64,000 nt of DNA. Source: DATBHM01 sp963772375. GTDB taxonomy: Bacteria; Actinomycetota; UBA4738; JACQTL01. Both the position numbers and the translations under genes were made by a program. Shown here one piece after another: positions 34,516 through 41,783 of the stretch. The notes under the pieces were generated by a model. The model made no database searches, was not told the origin of the DNA, and was given only the letters and a program-made list of their open reading frames with translations. The stretch covers positions 434,001 to 498,000 of the forward strand of contig CAVYXG010000001.1 of assembly GCA_963772375.1 (NCBI GenBank). Reading direction: 5' to 3'. Position 1 is the first letter of the stretch; each line of letters starts with the position of its first letter.

Positions 34516-35391
34516 ATGCCGAAGCGGTGCGGATGGGTCGACCTGGACGATCCGCTGATGCTCGCCCACCACGACGAGGAGTGGGGCGTTCCCTCGCACG
34601 ACGACCGGCACCTGTTCGAGCTGCTCATCCTCGAGGGCGCGCAGGCGGGGTTGTCGTGGTCGACGGTCCTGCACAAACGCGAGGGGTACCGCAAGGCGTT
34701 CGCGGGGTTCGACCCGGCGAAGGTGGCGCGGTACGACAAGCGGCGGGTGGAACGGCTCATGGCCGACCCAGGGATCGTGCGCAACCGGGCCAAGATCGAG
34801 GCCACGGTCGCCAACGCGAAGGCCGCGCTCGTGGTGCAGCACGAGCATGGCTCGCTCGACGCCTACCTGTGGTCGTTCGTCGGCGGGGAGCCGATCAGCA
34901 ATCGCTTCCGAGACGGTGAGATCCCGTCCGAGACCGCCGAGTCGAAGGCCATGAGCAAGACGCTGCGGGCGAACGGATTCCGGTTCGTGGGGCCGACGAT
35001 CTGCTACGCCTTCATGGAATCGGTCGGGACGGTACAACCGCGAACACCCTCCCAGGTGCGACACTCCCCCGCCATGCCACGTCCCGACGAGCTCACCGTC
35101 CTCCTGCGGTCGGCCCGCACGCTGGCGAAGCTGTGCCGCGATGGCGCCGCCCTGGTCGCCGAGGCCAGGGACCACGACGCCCCGCCGGCGGTGATGGCCG
35201 CGGCCCGGAAGATGGCCTCCGACCTGCTACGGACGAAGCACGAGGCCGAGGACGTGCTGGTCGCGTTCGTCCTCGACTGCAACCGGTGCGGGCTCCGGGT
35301 GCACTGGGTTCCGGGCGAAGGCTGCGACCTCGGCCACTGGGCCCACGCGGAACCGGCGCCGGACGATCACGCTCCTCGGCTGCGGACGTAG
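34516..35391 (+). CDS. TagA-like DNA-3-methyladenine glycosylase I with unrelated C-terminal domain
   Basis: 291 residues; usual TagA is near 190. Residues 1-172 match TagA well: zinc ligand region RCGWVDLDDP (Cys5) and HHDEEWGVP (His19), catalytic Glu40 in LEGAQAGLSW, and GFRFVGPTICYAFMESVG. The family then ends with NDHxxxC, giving the second His and Cys zinc ligands; here it reads TVQPRTPSQVRHSP instead. A separate domain follows from residue 187 (MPRPDELTVLL...), with CNRCG and GCDLGHW that look like a zinc site. The C-terminal part may be a former separate gene (ATG 35074) fused by a small deletion. An inverted repeat (35400-35407 / 35429-35436) follows. Confidence 0.85.
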   Translation: MPKRCGWVDLDDPLMLAHHDEEWGVPSHDDRHLFELLILEGAQAGLSWSTVLHKREGYRKAFAGFDPAKVARYDKRRVERLMADPGIVRNRAKIEATVANAKAALVVQHEHGSLDAYLWSFVGGEPISNRFRDGEIPSETAESKAMSKTLRANGFRFVGPTICYAFMESVGTVQPRTPSQVRHSPAMPRPDELTVLLRSARTLAKLCRDGAALVAEARDHDAPPAVMAAARKMASDLLRTKHEAEDVLVAFVLDCNRCGLRVHWVPGEGCDLGHWAHAEPAPDDHAPRLRT

Positions 35392-35510
35392 CCGGTCATC
35401 GACCCGCACCGTGCCGAACGGCCCTACCGCGGGTCGGTGCCGCACCCTACGCTGCTGATCAGGAACCAACGGTGCGGGCCACCGCCTACGGCCCAGAGAG
35501 CGAGGGTGCC

Positions 35511-35867
35511 ATGACCCCTTCGGAACACCTCACCATCACCCTGACCGGACGGCCGCCGGTGCGCGTGGTGAAGGCCGACTGGCCGATCGTCGCGGAGGAC
35601 CACCGGTACGGCGGAGCCACCGGTGAGGCCAGAGCGGACGCGGATTACTGGCGCCTCGTCTTCCGCCAGCATGCCGATGGTCGCGCCATCGTGTACGGGA
35701 TCTTCTCGTCGCAGTGGGCGAACGTCCGCGACGTCCGCGGCGGCGAGCTCCTCGGTCCCAACGAGGACGTCCCCGCGTCAATCTACCGGGTGGCAGCCGA
35801 CCTCGGGTTCGATGCCGAACTCGCCGAGGGCTGCATCCACGACCTCCCGGCGGAAGAGCTCGCGTAG
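35511..35867 (+). CDS. Hypothetical protein
   Basis: 118 residues from ATG 35511. The sequence is rich in charged residues and predicts an alpha/beta domain (LTITLTGRPPVRVVKADWPIVAEDHRY, then WRLVFRQHADGRAIVYGIFSS) with a C-terminal helix. No signal peptide, membrane span or known family is apparent. Codon usage resembles the chromosomal neighbours. It is the last complete gene before the tRNA fragment and integrated element. Confidence 0.65.
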   Translation: MTPSEHLTITLTGRPPVRVVKADWPIVAEDHRYGGATGEARADADYWRLVFRQHADGRAIVYGIFSSQWANVRDVRGGELLGPNEDVPASIYRVAADLGFDAELAEGCIHDLPAEELA

Positions 35868-36008
35868 GGGCCCTTTGGTAACCGGAGTTACCGCGGGAGA
35901 GCGCGGCCGGGCCCAGTGGAACCCGACCGCGCTCGACCCGCTCCCGACGCCATTCAACCGAGGGGGGCGTCGGGCGGCCCGGCTTCCGGCCGCATCCCTT
36001 CCCCTTGC

Positions 36009-36014
36009 TACAGT
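36009..36014 (+). promoter_or_regulatory. -10 box of the tRNA-Arg promoter
   Basis: TACAGT lies 12 nt before the tRNA 5' end, a normal distance for a tRNA promoter. The -35 is poorly defined around 35984-35990 (TTCCGGC). Its presence argues that the tRNA was once expressed from this site. Confidence 0.5.
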
Positions 36015-36025
36015 CGAACCCGCCG

Positions 36026-36067
36026 GCGCCGGTAGCTCAGTCAGGACAGAGCGGCTGCCTTCTAAGC
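36026..36067 (+). tRNA. tRNA-Arg(TCT), 5' half only
   Basis: The sequence gives a correct 5' half of a tRNA: acceptor strand GCGCCGG, TA, D-stem GCTC/GAGC (36035-36038 / 36049-36052), anticodon stem GCTGC (36054-36058) and loop CTTCTAA with anticodon TCT (Arg). The 3' anticodon stem starts GC (36066-36067), then continues CCC instead of AGC, and no T-arm or acceptor 3' strand follows. I searched the window by eye for a matching 3' half (GCAGC plus a GGTTCGAATCC-type T-arm) on both strands and found none. It is the apparent attachment site of the element that follows. Confidence 0.85.
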
Positions 36068-36314
36068 CCCCTGGCGTGTAGCGCTGTGCCTCAGGCACGC
36101 TGGGCACCCCTCGGATGACCGCTGTTATCCCGCTCTCCTGGCCCAGACTCCCGGCACCGATGCCACGCCACGACGAACTCACGGTGCTCAGACTCCTCCG
36201 GAGAGGTCAGGTGGGGGCCGGCGAACGGCCCCCACCTTCCGGGAGCGAGAGGCTGCGCGGCGATCGACCAGCCTCCGGGTCCTCGCGGTTGCCCGGAACC
36301 TCTCGCTCGACCCT
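36068..36314. other. Left end of element, non-coding
   Basis: About 247 nt without a supported gene. It contains a small hairpin GTGCC/GGCAC around 36087-36099 (possible attachment-site symmetry), the strong hairpin at 36210-36236, and a 10-bp inverted repeat GAGCGAGAGG (36243-36252) / CCTCTCGCTC (36299-36308). Confidence 0.6.
36210..36236 (-). terminator. Hairpin downstream of the capsid gene
   Basis: GGTGGGGGCC (36210-36219), 7-nt loop, GGCCCCCACC (36227-36236) is a perfect 10-bp stem located 78 nt past the capsid stop. It has no long T run, so it may be an intrinsic terminator of the GC-rich type or a packaging-related structure. Confidence 0.6.
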
Positions 36315-37574
36315 CTACGACGCCGACGTCACCTCGACGAAGGCCTTGATGTCCGGGATCGCCAGCGCGATGCGCTCTTCGGCCCGGAAGGCCAGAAGGT
36401 TGCGCCGGTAGTAGTCCTCGTACCCCGAGCTGGCCTCAACGGTCAGCGGCGTCCGCTGGTACACGGTGGCGCCCATCTTGAACGCACCGACGATCATGAA
36501 TCCCGGTGCGATCGCCGTGGTGACCACCTGGCGCAGCCCGAACGGCCCCACGTTCACCGGCGAGTACGGCCCGCCCGAGTAGTAGTTCCCGTCCAGGGTG
36601 GACTTCGCCGTGAGCAAGTCCACGGCGTCGTCCGGGTGGAGCACCACGCTGTCGGGCTCCATCTGCGAGCCCGTTCGGACGGCCGTGATCGCGTGCGCGA
36701 TCGCATCGAACACGTTCGTGTACAGGGCGGCGTCCACGGTCGGGGGCGTCCTCGCCAGGATCCCGGTGAGGTCGTTCCCGCCCGCCCCGTTGATCAGCTG
36801 ATCGTCGGTCTCGATGCGGACGTACTGCGCGAGCCTCGTGTTCAGCACGTTCCGGAGCTGCTGGACGTCGTCGACGACCTCGTCGCTCGCGGGAAGGAAC
36901 GTCGCCACCTTGATCACCGGCTCGTCGACCGAGTCGAACAGCATCGAGCTCGCCGGCTTGTTCGCGCCCTCGTGGACTCCGGCGGCGGCGTTGGTGTCTT
37001 CCTTCAACAGCAGCACCCGCACCGGGTTGCTCGTCGTCGGGGCCTGGCTCATCAAGGCGCGGACGGTGGGCGCTTGCAGCCCCGGCAAGAACACCTCCGG
37101 CCGCACGTACGGCTGCGTGACGGCGCCGCCGAGCCCTGACGTGTAGTCCCCCGCGCTGTCGTCCCCTTCGGCCAGGACGGCCGCGCCGTCGTCGTCGGTG
37201 ATGGCCGACTTCACCTGGACGGCGCCCGTCGACCACTTCTGCGGCCTGGGGGAGGACTTCAGCGACAGGTACGCCGGGGAGTTCACGAAGGCGTCGCCGA
37301 TGCGGGCGTAGCCTCCGAACCCGGAGCTGGCCCCGCGGTACGCGGTCCTGCCGCTGGGGTCGGCCGCGGGGGAGTCGCCCCCGCCGAACATGGCCTGCAG
37401 CGCCTCGTTGGTCTCGTGCCGGGTCTGGTGCTCCTTGATCCGCCCCGCCCGATCGTGGAGGAGCGCGAGCTCGTCGTCGGTCAACTGCATCAGGTCACGG
37501 CCGGAGCTCTTGATGCTGTTCAGGGTGGTGGTGATCTCGTGCTGCCATGCGGCAATGCGCTTGTCGACGTACAT
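36315..37574 (-). CDS. HK97-type phage major capsid protein
   Basis: 419 residues from ATG 37574 (GGGGG upstream); the frame is open to 37634. The first 65 residues (MYVDKRIAAWQHEITTTLNSIKS...) are the helical scaffolding-like delta domain of HK97 capsid proteins. After a Gly/Ser linker the capsid fold follows: E-loop and axial regions LPGLQAPTVRALMSQAPTTSNPVRVLL, ATFLPASDEVVDDVQQLRNVLNTRLAQYVRIETDDQLINGAGGNDLTGIL, and PGFMIVGAFKMGATVYQRTPLTVEAS near the end. It would build an icosahedral shell. No protease gene is nearby, so processing would need the host or a helper. Confidence 0.92.
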   Translation of the reverse strand: MYVDKRIAAWQHEITTTLNSIKSSGRDLMQLTDDELALLHDRAGRIKEHQTRHETNEALQAMFGGGDSPAADPSGRTAYRGASSGFGGYARIGDAFVNSPAYLSLKSSPRPQKWSTGAVQVKSAITDDDGAAVLAEGDDSAGDYTSGLGGAVTQPYVRPEVFLPGLQAPTVRALMSQAPTTSNPVRVLLLKEDTNAAAGVHEGANKPASSMLFDSVDEPVIKVATFLPASDEVVDDVQQLRNVLNTRLAQYVRIETDDQLINGAGGNDLTGILARTPPTVDAALYTNVFDAIAHAITAVRTGSQMEPDSVVLHPDDAVDLLTAKSTLDGNYYSGGPYSPVNVGPFGLRQVVTTAIAPGFMIVGAFKMGATVYQRTPLTVEASSGYEDYYRRNLLAFRAEERIALAIPDIKAFVEVTSAS

Positions 37575-37647
37575 GGGGATAGACCCCCTTCGGAGGGACG
37601 CGCTTGTGAGGTGGCGCGAAGCCCCGACCGTCACGAGGTCGACCCGA

Positions 37648-37671
37648 CACCCCGGTATCGCTGGCGGGGTG
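37648..37671. other. Hairpin between capsid gene and preceding small gene
   Basis: CACCCCG (37648-37654) pairs with CGGGGTG (37665-37671) across a 10-nt loop in the 206-nt gap before the capsid gene. It could be an attenuator or an mRNA processing site that lets the capsid gene be expressed separately. Confidence 0.45.
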
Positions 37672-37780
37672 CTCCCGCGAGCCCGTCACGGTGGGCTACC
37701 CCGGGCTCCTCAGCGCCTCTCCGCCGTCGCGGCCTTGCGCCCTTGGCCGCGGGCATCATACGCCGCTACTCCGACGCGGA

Positions 37781-37999
37781 CTAGCCCCTCGCCCGAGTGA
37801 GGCGGACGGTCTGGATCGCGAGCCGCCACTTCGGTGAGTCCGGATCGTAGTCCGTCGCGGAGTAGGTGTGGTGGACCGGCGGGTCGCTCGACAGGGGGCT
37901 CCACGTCGTGAGCAGCGCCGCCGCGTCGACGATCTCGGCCCTGGTCGGCGGTCCTCGGTGGCGCCCCACGGGCTCGCGCAGCTTCACGATCGGGCCCAC
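37781..37999 (-). CDS. Small hypothetical protein after small terminase
   Basis: 72 residues from GTG 37999, overlapping the small-terminase gene end by 16 nt. Basic N-terminus, one short helix (TRAEIVDAAALLTTWSP) and a Tyr/Asp-rich middle (HHTYSATDYDPDSPKWRLAI). No family recognised. Position between small terminase and capsid is where actinophage genomes carry the large terminase and portal, which are absent. Confidence 0.6.
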   Translation of the reverse strand: MGPIVKLREPVGRHRGPPTRAEIVDAAALLTTWSPLSSDPPVHHTYSATDYDPDSPKWRLAIQTVRLTRARG

Positions 38000-38331
38000 C
38001 GACGATGAGCGGCCCGTTCGGCCCTCGCGGTCGCCGGCTTCGGCTCCTCGGCCGGGAGCCCGATCACCTGGAGCAGCCGGGCCACGGCGAGGCGAAGTTG
38101 CCGGATCTCGCCCACGGCCGGGTGGATCCGGGTCTGGCCCGTGCTGCCCGGGACGGTGACACCGTCAGAGTCGACGGCGGCCTGCAGCGCGTCGATCGTG
38201 TCGAGCGAGCGGCACGCCTCGGCCAGGATCTCGAGCTCGGCCGGGCTGATCTCGTACTCGGTGACGACGGCCACCCAGAACCGGCGTCCCCGGACGGCCA
38301 GGCCCGGCGGTGCGGCCGGCTTCGTGCTCAT
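37984..38331 (-). CDS. Phage terminase small subunit (P27 family-like)
   Basis: 115 residues from ATG 38331. The pattern LAVRGRRFWVAVVTEYEISPAELEILAEACRSLDTIDALQAAV, then DGVTVPGSTGQTRIHPAVGEIRQLRLAVARLLQVIGL, is characteristic of actinophage small terminase proteins of the P27/Terminase_4 type. Small terminase recognises the packaging site on DNA. In phage satellites a dedicated small subunit redirects the helper's large terminase to satellite DNA; no large subunit is encoded in this element, which makes that idea attractive here. Confidence 0.82.
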   Translation of the reverse strand: MSTKPAAPPGLAVRGRRFWVAVVTEYEISPAELEILAEACRSLDTIDALQAAVDSDGVTVPGSTGQTRIHPAVGEIRQLRLAVARLLQVIGLPAEEPKPATARAERAAHRRWARS

Positions 38332-38566
38332 CGGTGCCTCCCTTCCGAAAATCGGCGAACTACGGGAAAACGGCTCGAAATGCGGGCACCCTGCGAGACG
38401 ACCGCGACGGTGTGGAGGCGGGGCGGGACGAGAGTAAAGCTAAGCCCCCCTACCCCGTCGCCGCGATTTGTGCTCACGCGATTCGCAGAGTTCTTCGCGG
38501 CGCGGGCTGGGAGGGATCCGTAGCCCCTACCCCGGGCCGGTGGTCCAGCGTGGACTACCGGGCCGG
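38332..38566. other. Non-coding gap upstream of the small terminase
   Basis: 235 nt with no supported reading frame. In HK97-like actinophages this stretch next to the terminase genes often carries the cos or pac packaging site and an HNH gene; no HNH gene is present here. It contains GAAAAT- and GTAAAG-type AT-richer spots that could hold a promoter, none convincing. Confidence 0.4.
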
Positions 38567-38743
38567 TCACGCTCTGTCCTCCAGTGCCCGGAGCTCCTGC
38601 GCGATCTCCTCGGCGATGCCGAGTGCCTGCGATGCCAGCGCTTCCTCACCCGCCAGCGTCCAGTTCACGACGATCTCGGTCATGGACTCGAGCGCCGTCT
38701 CGGCCGCGTCACGTGCTTCCCGACGTTCGTCCTCGTTCATCAT
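38567..38743 (-). CDS. Small acidic helical protein
   Basis: 58 residues from ATG 38743 (or the adjacent ATG 38740), with AAGGAGG 10 nt upstream deciding the start. The sequence is highly charged and almost entirely helical (EDERREARDAAETALESMTEIVV..., then ASQALGIAEEIAQELRALEDRA). No family recognised. It begins 5 nt after the stop of the preceding small gene, so it belongs to the element's long minus-strand transcript. Confidence 0.65.
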   Translation of the reverse strand: MMNEDERREARDAAETALESMTEIVVNWTLAGEEALASQALGIAEEIAQELRALEDRA

Positions 38744-38747
38744 CGGA

Positions 38748-39092
38748 TCACGCCTCCTTGACGTAGCGGACGCGGGGTACACCGTTGCGGTGCGGATCGT
38801 CCAGCTCCTCGAGGGCAAGGTCGGTCAGCCAGCGGACGCCCTGGATCGTGGCCCACTGCTCCGCGAGGTACGGCTCCGCCGACCTCAGCACCCGCTCGCA
38901 CGATGATCGAGTGAGGTCGGCGACCGGTAGGCCGCCGTTCGCCATCGCCTCGGACTTCCAATGCCAGTAGCACCTGGAGTGCGGACCCCAGCCGCCGGGG
39001 AACTGGCAGCTGTGATCGGTCGCGCGGCTGCCCCACGGTCCCGAGACAAGCCGGATCACGAACCCGCACTCCCGCTGCACGACGGACAGCAT
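38748..39092 (-). CDS. Hypothetical element protein with Cys/His/Trp cluster
   Basis: 114 residues from ATG 39092; an upstream TTG 39107 is possible and no clear ribosome site decides. The N-terminal half has RECGFVIRLVSGPWG and HSCQFPGGWGPHSRCYWHW, where Cys and His residues could bind zinc. The C-terminal half is helical (SSCERVLRSAEPYLAEQWATIQGVRWLTDLALEEL). No known family. It is followed closely by the 58-residue gene. Confidence 0.6.
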   Translation of the reverse strand: MLSVVQRECGFVIRLVSGPWGSRATDHSCQFPGGWGPHSRCYWHWKSEAMANGGLPVADLTRSSCERVLRSAEPYLAEQWATIQGVRWLTDLALEELDDPHRNGVPRVRYVKEA

Positions 39093-39125
39093 GCCACGGC
39101 GGCGCAACGAAATCTGTTGCGGGGT

Positions 39126-39365
39126 TCATGGGTCCCTCCACGTCCCCGGGATCGGCACGACCGACTGCAGCGCGAGCAGGTGCGAGCACGGTCCCTTCGC
39201 TTCGCAGTTGCACCACCACCCGTCACCGGGCGTCCAGCCGAGACGGTGGAGCCGGTCCGTACCGCGGCACCACGCGAGGATCTCGGCCTTGCTCACCCTG
39301 CGGACGATGAGCCGGCCTTCGGTGAGCAGCCTGGTCGACTTCGTGCGGGCGTCCTCACGAGGCAT
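39126..39365 (-). CDS. Small SWIM-like zinc-finger protein
   Basis: 79 residues; ATG 39365 overlaps the DUF3631 gene end. The sequence WWCNCEAKGPCSHLLAL has the CxC...CxH arrangement of SWIM zinc fingers, which bind DNA or proteins. The N-terminus is basic (REDARTKSTRLLTEGRLIVRRV). Such small SWIM proteins occur in actinobacterial mobile elements, often near recombination or replication functions; the role here is inferred only. Confidence 0.65.
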   Translation of the reverse strand: MPREDARTKSTRLLTEGRLIVRRVSKAEILAWCRGTDRLHRLGWTPGDGWWCNCEAKGPCSHLLALQSVVPIPGTWRDP

Positions 39366-40716
39366 GGCGCTCGCCCCCGTAGGGGTCGGGTGGCCCGGCC
39401 TCGACCGCGGCGTTCCAGCCCGCGATCAGCGCATCCTGTTCCGCAAGGGTTCCTCGGCCGTTGCGTGCCTCCCGCCCGTCGGGTAACGCAACAGACGCAA
39501 CAGACGCAACGTGGCTGGCCAGCGGCGTTGTATCAGTGGCGTTTGTTTCGTTTCCCCCGGGACGGGCCGTAACGTGCCTGGCCACGGCGTCCGCCAGGTC
39601 GGCCCTCTCGTATCCGCGGGGCGTCTCCCCGCCGATCCGGATGGTTCCCGGCTCAATACCGAACGGGTGGAGCAGCTTCGCCAGTCGGCGCGCCGGTCCC
39701 TTCGTCCGCCCATCCGACACGTCCTGGCCCCACCATTCGGCCCACGGGCCATCGTCCCGATCGACGAGGCTCGCCAGGATGGCCGCGGTGGCGAGCCGGT
39801 CGGCGCTGGCAACCTCGAACGCCTCGGCCACGTGGCGCAGCGCCAGCAGCTCGAGGACCTCCTCGCTGATCGACTCGGTGACGCCCTGGAGGTCCACTGC
39901 CGCGGAGCGAGCCCGCGCCGGCCAGGCGCCGCCCGCGGCGTCCGCGATGGCCACCAGGACCTCCCACGCATCGGCGGCCCGGTCATTCAGCGCGAGAGGC
40001 AGGTCCGGTCGCGCGACCGACAGCGCGCTGATCGTGTCCGGGTCGACCCACGCCTCGAGGGCCTCCCGGAGCGGCGCCGCCCCGGCCACGTCCCGCTCCC
40101 GGAACCGTTCGATGGACTCGGACGGCAGCCGACGCCGCATCCGGATTGGGATGCTTCTGTCGGCGACGGTGTCGGCGATCGCCCCGATCCCGGCGATGAC
40201 CTTCGGTGCGAACGTCGCGAACTTCACCGGCTTGAGGTTCGCGCCCTGGCCAACGTTGCGGACGGCGTAGCCGCCACGGCGACGGAACCCGGAGTTGATC
40301 AGGCCGAGGATCTCGCTGGCCCGTTCCTTGTCGCCCTTCAGCAGCCGGTCGGACTCGTCCACCAGGACGGCCACGCCGGGCGTCGCGTCCACCATGCGGT
40401 ACAGCGCGCTCGGGCTGATGTTCATGGTGAACACGCTGCGGAGTTCCCCGAGGATCGCCTCGAGGACCTCGAGCAGCCGTGACTTCCCGGCCCGCGGGGT
40501 CGCGGAGGACACCCACAGGTACGGCGTAGTGCTCACGGCGGCGAACGCGAACACGTGCGCAATCCACAGCACCACGGCGGCGGCCTGGTGGTCGGTGAGG
40601 ACCACGTACCGCCGGACGAAGGACTCGACGGCGTCGAGCATGTCGGCGAGGGTCGCCTCCTCCTCCGTGGCCATGAGCTCGTCGGCGGCCTGGCGCGGGT
40701 CGAAGTCACGCGGCAT
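39355..40716 (-). CDS. DUF3631-type ATPase/helicase of the element
   Basis: 453 residues from ATG 40716, fixed by AAGGAGG 9 nt upstream; longer frames upstream lack support. The N-terminal AAA-like ATPase has Walker A VSSATPRAGKSRLLEVLEAI and Walker B VAVLVDESDRLL, followed by FATFAPKVIAGIGAIADTVADRSIPIRMRRR, typical of DUF3631 proteins. The C-terminal part (ALEAWVDPDTI... DRAADAWEVLVAIADAAGG...) is the DUF3631 region proper. These proteins occur in actinobacterial plasmids, prophages and satellites, presumably as replication helicases or primase partners. Three CGCAAC iteron-like repeats lie near its 3' end. Confidence 0.82.
   Translation of the reverse strand: MPRDFDPRQAADELMATEEEATLADMLDAVESFVRRYVVLTDHQAAAVVLWIAHVFAFAAVSTTPYLWVSSATPRAGKSRLLEVLEAILGELRSVFTMNISPSALYRMVDATPGVAVLVDESDRLLKGDKERASEILGLINSGFRRRGGYAVRNVGQGANLKPVKFATFAPKVIAGIGAIADTVADRSIPIRMRRRLPSESIERFRERDVAGAAPLREALEAWVDPDTISALSVARPDLPLALNDRAADAWEVLVAIADAAGGAWPARARSAAVDLQGVTESISEEVLELLALRHVAEAFEVASADRLATAAILASLVDRDDGPWAEWWGQDVSDGRTKGPARRLAKLLHPFGIEPGTIRIGGETPRGYERADLADAVARHVTARPGGNETNATDTTPLASHVASVASVALPDGREARNGRGTLAEQDALIAGWNAAVEAGPPDPYGGERHAS
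39487..39510. repeat. CGCAAC iteron-like repeats
   Basis: CGCAAC occurs at 39487-39492, 39496-39501 and 39505-39510, exactly 9 bp apart, inside the 3' end of the DUF3631 gene. The same word also forms an inverted pair, CGCAAC 39103-39108 / GTTGCG 39116-39121, and occurs once more at 39453-39458 as GTTGCG. It could be a replication origin element. Confidence 0.4.
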
Positions 40717-41218
40717 CGACGGCCGCCTCCTTCCGCCGGGCCTCGTCGAGGGCGGCTGCACGCAGGCTCCGCCACCGCTCGAGGGTCCGGTCGTCGGGCA
40801 CCGGTAGCCGGCATTCGGGGCAGGTCTCGAACCCGCGAGCCCGCAGCCGACGAGCGGCGGCCTCAACGGGCGGGACCGGGACCTCCGGGTAGCTCGCCGG
40901 CGTCCCCATCCACGTCTCGCCGGTGAGGTTGGCCAGGTAGTCCCGGACCTCGCCCCATATCGCCGTCTGACCGGCCCACGGCCACTCGGACTCCCGCGCC
41001 CGGCAGGCGAGCTCGATGATGACGCGGCACCGTTGCGTGTCGGTGAGGTCCGGCCTGCGGATGGCAGCCCGGGCGGCCCGTCGAAGGTCCGTGATGATCT
41101 CCGCGATCACCTCGCCGATCGGCGTCGGGTCGGGTGCTAGGCTTCCGTCGACTCGTCGTCGTGGGCGGTCATCTGGGCGCCGGTTCGCTGCCGGCGCCCC
41201 TTGCTGTTCGGGTCTCAC
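40706..41218 (-). CDS. Hypothetical element protein with CxxC motif
   Basis: 170 residues from GTG 41218, which forms a GTGA overlap with the stop of the preceding gene, a strong argument for this start. Helical middle (IGEVIAEIITDLRRAARAAIRR, then TDTQRCRVIIELACRARESEWPW) and a CPECRLPVP motif that could be half of a zinc site. No family recognised. The end overlaps the DUF3631 start by 11 nt, so both are probably co-translated. Confidence 0.65.
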   Translation of the reverse strand: MRPEQQGAPAANRRPDDRPRRRVDGSLAPDPTPIGEVIAEIITDLRRAARAAIRRPDLTDTQRCRVIIELACRARESEWPWAGQTAIWGEVRDYLANLTGETWMGTPASYPEVPVPPVEAAARRLRARGFETCPECRLPVPDDRTLERWRSLRAAALDEARRKEAAVDAA

Positions 41219-41442
41219 GGCGACCGCCGCCTCTCGCCGGCCAGGAGCTCGCCGCTCCCGAGTTCATCGAGCAATCGGTCCCATCGCCGCTCCAACCACT
41301 CGAGGACCGCCGCGGGGGCCGGATCCTCGACGGACCACTCGATGAACACGGCGAACAGAGTGAGAGCGAGTTTCTCGCCGGAGGTGATTCGACGCTCGTC
41401 GAACGCCCCGTCTGCCAGGTCGATCCGCTCGAGGAGCGTCAC
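41215..41442 (-). CDS. Small hypothetical protein
   Basis: 75 residues. It starts 4 nt inside the end of the excisionase-like gene (ATG/GTG at 41442) and ends in the GTGA overlap with the next gene. Mostly helical and acidic with several Trp (FAVFIEWSVEDPAPAAVLEWLERRWDRLL). No family recognised. Confidence 0.6.
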   Translation of the reverse strand: MTLLERIDLADGAFDERRITSGEKLALTLFAVFIEWSVEDPAPAAVLEWLERRWDRLLDELGSGELLAGERRRSP

Positions 41443-41657
41443 GCGGCACCACCGTCCAGCGCGGCCGCCACGCCGGCGTAGTCGAGATGCGCGGAAATGA
41501 ACGCGTCAACGTCCTCGGGCCGGAAGCGAATCGCACGAGGTCCGAACCGCACCGAGGGCAGACGCCCCGTCTTGGCGAGTCGATAGACCTCACGCTGGCC
41601 GAGCCCGAGACGACGACCGACCTCGGCCGGCTTGATCAGCCCCTCCTGCATGGGCAC
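41439..41657 (-). CDS. Excisionase-like helix-turn-helix protein
   Basis: 72 residues. The sequence IKPAEVGRRLGLGQREVYRLAKTGRLPSVRFGPRAIRFRPEDVDAFI is the compact winged helix (MerR/excisionase HTH_17 type) typical of actinobacterial integrative elements. It may serve as recombination directionality factor for the serine recombinase or as a regulator of the element's operon. It is the first gene of the minus-strand block and is divergent from the zinc-protein gene. Confidence 0.82.
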   Translation of the reverse strand: MPMQEGLIKPAEVGRRLGLGQREVYRLAKTGRLPSVRFGPRAIRFRPEDVDAFISAHLDYAGVAAALDGGAA

Positions 41658-41783
41658 GCACTCCTCTCGGAGTGCCGGGGCTTGCCCAGGTGCCCGGCCG
41701 CCTGGCCCTGCCGCTGTTGCTTACCCCGCCAATGGGGTCCTGCGGCTCAGGGAAATGCGCCTGTCGCGACTATAGTTACACGG
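41658..41783 (+). promoter_or_regulatory. Divergent control region with leaderless promoter
   Basis: TATAGT at 41771-41776 is placed so that transcription would start at or next to ATG 41784, giving a leaderless mRNA, common in actinobacteria. The -35 is weak (CAGGGA at 41748-41753). The opposite-strand operon start must also use this 126-nt region. Confidence 0.5.

Noticed and set aside
30788..35175. Very long open frames opposite dnaE2 and the dcw genes
   Set aside because: High GC keeps antisense frames open; these translations have no motif content and the real genes on the other strand are clear.
36011..36030. TCGAACCC before the tRNA as a second tRNA on the minus strand
   Set aside because: No cloverleaf can be folded around it in either direction.
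36315..37574. Capsid-like protein as an encapsulin nanocompartment
   Set aside because: It has the HK97 delta domain and lies next to a small terminase and integrase, with no cargo enzyme gene beside it.
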